Shown here: one piece after another, positions 60,391-64,000 of the stretch
Numbering within the stretch: position 1 is the first letter of the stretch
How the letters are laid out: the number at the start of each line of letters is the position of its first letter
Origin: Acidobacteriota bacterium
GTDB lineage: Bacteria; Actinomycetota; Acidimicrobiia; Acidimicrobiales; Palsa-688
Assembly: GCA_028876385.1 (NCBI GenBank)
Contig: JAGWSF010000234.1
Coordinates: forward strand, 1-64,000
Direction: 5' to 3'
DNA length: 64,000 bases
Position numbers and translations under genes: made by a program
The notes under the pieces: model-generated
The model's database searches: none
Told to the model about the DNA's origin: nothing
Seen by the model: only the letters and a program-made list of their open reading frames with translations

Positions 60391-62142
60391 TCACTGCGCC
60401 GGGGTGGCCTGGCGGCGGGCCCGGAACACCACGTCGTGCACGTGGTGGGTCGACACCGCACCGTGCGGTCGGGGTCGCCGCTCGTGGTGTTCGATCTCCC
60501 ACCCCCCGGCGCCCGACACGGCCTCGGCGAAGTCGTCGGTTCGGACGTAGGCGTCGCGGTCGAAGGGCATGGTGTGGGAGTGGGTGTCGGCCGGCGCCGA
60601 CATGGCCTCGGGGTCGTGGGTGACGATGAGGAGCACGCCGCCGGGGGCCACCGCACCGATCAGGTTGTGCACGCCCCGAGCGTCGGGGGTCCGGGGGATG
60701 GAGGCGTAGTGGGCCGACACCAGGTCGTAGGCGCCGGCCTCGAAGGGTTCTGACCCGTTGGCGTCGGCCCGTAGGCACTCGACGGCGAGGCCCCTCCGGG
60801 CCGCCTCGGCCCGCACGCGGTCGAGACCCCGCTCGGAGATGTCACTGGCCGTGACCCGCCACCCCTGCTCGGCCAGCCACAGGGCGTCGCCGCCCTCCCC
60901 GGCGCCCACGTCGAGGGCTCGCCCCGGGCTCGATCCGCTCATCTCGTGGACCAGCGAGCCGTTGGGCCGGCCGCTCCAGATCTGGGCGCCCTGGTAGCGG
61001 TGATCCCAGTCGCGGGCCTGCGCCGACGGCCGGGCCGCGCCGAGCCGGGCCGCGCCGAGCAGGTCCTCGTGGGCCAGGCTGAACGAGACGGAGGCCCCCA
61101 CCCAGCTGCCGTGGGCCGACGCGCCGACCACCGGCAGGCCGGGGTCGGTGAGGCTGCCAGCTGCGTAGACCCCCGGGACCGAGGTGGCGCCGGTGGCGTC
61201 GGTGACCACGACGTCGCCGAGCCCGCTCGGGTGGGGGACCGTCTCGACACCGAGCTCCCCGAACGCTTCGATGCGGGGCGCCAACCGGGGAGCGAAGACG
61301 ACGGCGTCGGCCTCGACCCGGCCCCCTCCGGCCAGCTCCACCGCCGCCACCCGCCCGTCGGCGCCGGCCACGATCCGGGCGGGTGGCTCGTCGAGCACCG
61401 TCACCCCGCCGGCCCGCAGAACGTCGGTGGCGGCCCCCTCGACTCGTGCCCCGGCGGCTGAGGCCTTGTCAGCTGGGGCCTCGTCGGCTGGGGTCCCGGC
61501 GGCTGAGGCCTCGTCGGCTCGGGCCTCGTCGGCGACGATGATGGTCAGGCGGGAGGTGAGGTGGCGCCACAGCTCGCTGGCGTGAAGGTCCGAGGGGCGG
61601 GCGACGATCTGCACCACCCGACGGTCGCGGACCTCGAAGCCGTGGCAGAACGGGCAGTGGAGCACGTCGCGGCCCCAATGTTCGGCCAGGCCGGGGATGT
61701 CGGGCAGCTCGTCGCGCAGCCCGGTGGCGGCCACGACCCGGCGGGCCACGATGGAATGGCCGCCGGTGAGCTCCACCCGGAACAACGCGCCGGGACCGGG
61801 TCCGGGGTCACCTTCGGCTCCGGTTCCGGCCTCGGCTCCAGCCCCGGCCCCGGCTTCGTTTACCCGGGTGACCCGGGTGACCCGGCCGGCCAGCACCTCC
61901 ACGCCGTAGTGGCGGACCTCGTCCCGGCCGGTCCCGGTCAACGTCGCCGGCGTCACCCCCTCGAGGCCGAGGTAGCCGTGCACGTGGGCGGCGGGGGCGT
62001 TGCGGGCTTCGCCGGAGTCCACCACGATGACCGATCGCCGCTGGCGGCCCAGCTGCAGGGCGGCGGCCAACCCGGCCGCCGAACCCCCGACCACGGCGAC
62101 GTCGCAGTGGCGCTCGAACACGGGACTCTCGTGGGAACTCAT
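60391..62142 (-). CDS. Fused thioredoxin-reductase-like flavoprotein and SAM methyltransferase
   Basis: 583 aa from ATG 62142; a GTG three codons earlier is in frame. Residues 10-375: FAD site VAVVGGSAAGLAAALQLGRQ, redox pair HCPFCHGFEV (about 162-165) and FAD end VPGVYAAGSLTDPGLPVVGA. The NAD(P)H region is poor in the usual GxGxxG. Residues about 385-580: class I methyltransferase with motif I ALDVGAGEGGDALWLAEQGW, VTASDISERGLDRVR and LVSAHYASIPRTPD. Two low-complexity inserts interrupt the reductase half: NEAGAGAGAEAGTGAEGDPG and a DEASAAGTPADEAPADKASA run. The fusion is known in actinobacteria; the shared substrate (for example a thiol or metalloid toxicant) is inferred. It is divergent from an XRE-cupin regulator. 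Confidence 0.9.
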   Translation of the reverse strand: MSSHESPVFERHCDVAVVGGSAAGLAAALQLGRQRRSVIVVDSGEARNAPAAHVHGYLGLEGVTPATLTGTGRDEVRHYGVEVLAGRVTRVTRVNEAGAGAGAEAGTGAEGDPGPGPGALFRVELTGGHSIVARRVVAATGLRDELPDIPGLAEHWGRDVLHCPFCHGFEVRDRRVVQIVARPSDLHASELWRHLTSRLTIIVADEARADEASAAGTPADEAPADKASAAGARVEGAATDVLRAGGVTVLDEPPARIVAGADGRVAAVELAGGGRVEADAVVFAPRLAPRIEAFGELGVETVPHPSGLGDVVVTDATGATSVPGVYAAGSLTDPGLPVVGASAHGSWVGASVSFSLAHEDLLGAARLGAARPSAQARDWDHRYQGAQIWSGRPNGSLVHEMSGSSPGRALDVGAGEGGDALWLAEQGWRVTASDISERGLDRVRAEAARRGLAVECLRADANGSEPFEAGAYDLVSAHYASIPRTPDARGVHNLIGAVAPGGVLLIVTHDPEAMSAPADTHSHTMPFDRDAYVRTDDFAEAVSGAGGWEIEHHERRPRPHGAVSTHHVHDVVFRARRQATPAQ

Positions 62143-62168
62143 GCCAGCCACGGTACAGTTGTCTGCGT
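62143..62168. promoter_or_regulatory. 26-bp divergent promoter between fusion gene and XRE regulator
   Basis: TACAGT (62155-62160) is a -10-like element eight bases before the regulator ATG, and TACCGT read on the opposite strand serves the fusion gene. Both messages would be nearly leaderless, and one bound regulator could cover both promoters. Confidence 0.5.
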
Positions 62169-62801
62169 ATGGAGCAAAGCGCCTTGCAGGATCCGCAAGA
62201 CCGGTCAGTTGGTGGTGGTGCTGACGGCGGGATCGACATAGAGGCGATAGTGCGGTCCCGGCTGCGTAGCTTGCGGCGGACGGCCGGGTTGTCCCTGGAG
62301 GAGGTCGCGGCCCGGGCCCATCTCAGCCCGTCCACGGTCAGCCGGGTCGAGACGGGCAAGCGGACCATCAGCCTCGATGTCCTGGTCCCGCTCGCCGCTG
62401 CCCTCCAGGTGGATATGGACTCGCTGCTGGCTCGACCCGGAGACGAAGATGTGGTCATCAGGCCGGTGGCCAACCGCTCGGCCGGTCGCACCACCTGGAC
62501 CCTGAGTCGGCCGACCGGGACCATGCAGGCCGTCAAGATGCGCATGGAGCCGACCACTGCCGTCGCCGAGCAGCGGGTCCACCCCGGCTATGACTGGTTC
62601 TTCGTGCTGGAGGGCCGGGTGCGGCTGCGTCTCGGCGAACGCGACATCGTCGTCGACGCCGGTCACGCGGCCGAGTTCGCCACCATGACCCCCCACGCTT
62701 TCGAGGCCGTTGACGGTCCAGCCGAACTCATCATGATCTTCGACCGTGACGGCCAGAGGGCCCACCTCCGGCGCGACGGCGTCCCGGTTGGGGAGGCGTG
62801 A
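62169..62801 (+). CDS. XRE-family regulator with C-terminal cupin
   Basis: A 210-aa DNA-binding protein. The HTH spans about 28-86 (RLRSLRRTAGLSLEEVAARA, HLSPSTVSRVETGKRTIS). The cupin spans about 110-195 with HPGYDWFFVLEGRVRLRLGE and GHAAEFATMTPHAFEAVD, containing His residues that could bind metal. This layout is a standard sensor-repressor. Its divergent, 26-bp-spaced position next to the reductase/methyltransferase fusion makes that gene the likely target, and autoregulation is expected. Confidence 0.93.
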   Translation: MEQSALQDPQDRSVGGGADGGIDIEAIVRSRLRSLRRTAGLSLEEVAARAHLSPSTVSRVETGKRTISLDVLVPLAAALQVDMDSLLARPGDEDVVIRPVANRSAGRTTWTLSRPTGTMQAVKMRMEPTTAVAEQRVHPGYDWFFVLEGRVRLRLGERDIVVDAGHAAEFATMTPHAFEAVDGPAELIMIFDRDGQRAHLRRDGVPVGEA

Positions 62802-62914
62802 CCTGCCGCTTCCCCGACGCCGGTTCCTGGCCTCATGACGACACCGGGGCTTTTGCGCCTGGGGTCAGCCGGGGGTCGAGAGCTGACGGGCCCCATGGCT
62901 GGCGGGCTGGCTGG

Positions 62915-63487
62915 CTAGCCGGCTGATCCGCCCGTGGGGGTGCTCGTGGGCGTCGTGGTGGGCGGCGCAGGGACCGAGGTTCCGCCACCGGCGGTTCCTG
63001 CGGGCCGGCCCAGACCGATGCGCAGCGCGGTGATCGACGTGCCAGCGGTGGCGGTGGCGGTCGGATCGGCCCCGCTGTAGACGACCACGATTCGGGTGCC
63101 AACCGCCGGAGGGCCCGCCTCGAGGGCCTTGCCCAGGCGCGTCTGAGACGTGACCTCCACGGAGAGGGTCTGGCCGGCATCGGTCTGCAGCGTCCAGGTC
63201 GAAGCCGACACGGCGGTGACGGTGCCGCGCAGGACATGGTGGTTACCGGTCTTCTTGCCCGCCGCAGGAACGGCCGAACCGGCCGACCCGGCCGACCCGG
63301 CGGCGGGAGCGGTCGCCGGTGGGGTGGTGGTGGGCGCAGTGGCCGCCGCCGGGGTGGCTGCCGGAGACGAGGAGTTGGCCGTCAGCGCGCCGATGGCGAC
63401 GCCCCCACCGACCGCCACGATTCCGGCCGCCGCCGCCACACCCATCGGAATGCGGCCGCTACGGAAAAAGCTCAGGATTCTGCGCAT
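62915..63487 (-). CDS. Membrane-anchored DUF5666-like protein
   Basis: A 190-aa protein from ATG 63487. A basic N-terminus (MRRILSFFRSGR) precedes one hydrophobic helix (MGVAAAAGIVAVGGGVAIGA). An Ala/Thr/Pro linker follows to about residue 80. The external domain reads VLRGTVTAVSASTWTLQTDA, LSVEVTSQTRLGKALEAG and VGTRIVVVYSGADPTA, a DUF5666-like beta-barrel that usually sits in OB-fold secreted proteins. The tail is Pro/Thr/Gly-rich. Role unknown. Confidence 0.75.
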   Translation of the reverse strand: MRRILSFFRSGRIPMGVAAAAGIVAVGGGVAIGALTANSSSPAATPAAATAPTTTPPATAPAAGSAGSAGSAVPAAGKKTGNHHVLRGTVTAVSASTWTLQTDAGQTLSVEVTSQTRLGKALEAGPPAVGTRIVVVYSGADPTATATAGTSITALRIGLGRPAGTAGGGTSVPAPPTTTPTSTPTGGSAG

Positions 63488-63575
63488 GACCCCATGCTCG
63501 GTCGCGGATGTCAGGGGAATGTGAGCCGGCCATCAGGACAGTTTCGTCGTGGATCCGGAGTCTGACCGCGCCTGG

Positions 63576-64000
63576 CTAGGAACCTTCCCGGACCCGTCGC
63601 AGGGTCAGGACCCGCTCGGCGTGGCGTTCCTCCTGCAAACTCCTCTGGCGGGCCGCCAGCAGATCGAACTGGGTGACCAGCCCGCAGAGGTGATCCGGCC
63701 GGCCGCGCTCGACCACCGGGAGCACGCCGAGCCCGTGGGCGGCCATGCGGTCGGCCACCCGTCTCAATATCTCGTCGGGGTAGGCCGTGGCGACGGGCGC
63801 GGTCATGGCCTGGCGCACCTCCAGGGCGACGTCGTGACGCCGGGCGAGGACCTGCGACCAGGGCAGGACGCCGACCAACGACCCGTCGCCGTCGACCACC
63901 GGGTACAGGCGTTGGCGGCGATGCGGCGACCCCTCCGGCGCGCAACGGTAGAGGTCGGCCAGCGTCCGGTCCGGCTCCACGACCAGCACGTCGACGTCCA
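63576..64000 (-). CDS. CBS-pair protein, 5' end outside the window
   Basis: The frame is open through the right edge, so the 5' end is missing; a GTG at 63989 is only the first start inside. The sequence holds two CBS domains: LYPVVDGDGSLVGVLPWSQV in the first, VATAYPDEILRRVADRMAAH then GLGVLPVVERGRPDHLCGLV in the second, with a basic tail QEERHAERVLTLRRV. This arrangement fits the C-terminus of a ClC-type chloride channel/antiporter or a stand-alone CBS regulator; the missing part would decide. Confidence 0.85.
   Translation of the reverse strand, partial: DVDVLVVEPDRTLADLYRCAPEGSPHRRQRLYPVVDGDGSLVGVLPWSQVLARRHDVALEVRQAMTAPVATAYPDEILRRVADRMAAHGLGVLPVVERGRPDHLCGLVTQFDLLAARQRSLQEERHAERVLTLRRVREGS

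Overview
The window is very GC-rich DNA from a free-living Gram-positive actinobacterium. The C-terminal 'YW-x-x-x-DGG-x-F-x-F' secreted repeats, the Cys-pair 'GVSC...CxAVG' repeats, the actinobacterial type VII secretion genes, many GTG/TTG starts and near-leaderless promoters all fit. Acidimicrobiia or a close relative is my best guess, from protein style only. Genes are dense; no rRNA, tRNA or CRISPR array was seen.

Region 1 (1-13.8 kb) looks like accessory DNA, visibly less GC-rich than what follows. It holds the end of a type VII secretion locus (Ubl/FHA/FtsK ATPase, WXG100-type protein, a 527-aa secreted-substrate-like protein), a shattered MFS transporter, a decayed group II intron with a broken reverse transcriptase, a lipoprotein propeller, a divergent TasA-like matrix protein / SipW-type signal peptidase pair, and an unrecognised 302-aa protein.

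Region 2 (13.9-32 kb) is housekeeping and signalling: a SWIM-SNF2 helicase, DUF952, a PAS-GGDEF cyclase, a DUF3089 lipoprotein hydrolase and a membrane protein. Next comes a dabB-dabA-PII-like-unknown operon for inorganic carbon uptake with a divergent winged-helix regulator, then divergent purK/purE and a large GAF-GGDEF-EAL protein.

Region 3 (32-60 kb) is dominated by the cell surface and redox chemistry: an HtrA-like protease with a repeat-rich cytoplasmic tail, two large secreted propeller/repeat proteins, an ABC exporter, a glutaredoxin-thioredoxin reductase fusion, and a CBS protein. A translationally coupled operon follows (TPP-dependent pyruvate-oxidase-like enzyme, membrane protein, gluconate-dehydrogenase-like subunit 3, GMC oxidoreductase). 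It runs away from a 3,596-aa secreted giant carrying a large internal duplication and five C-terminal 42-aa repeats.

Region 4 (59-64 kb) has a PepSY-like secreted protein, a small zincin, a fused flavin oxidoreductase/methyltransferase divergent from an XRE-cupin regulator, a DUF5666-like membrane-anchored protein and a CBS protein cut by the window edge.

No single locus can be proven to be a new system from sequence alone. The best candidates for follow-up are the dab operon with its unknown fourth gene and nested operator, the TasA/SipW pair, the T7SS substrate module, and the two surface proteins sharing a C-terminal repeat.
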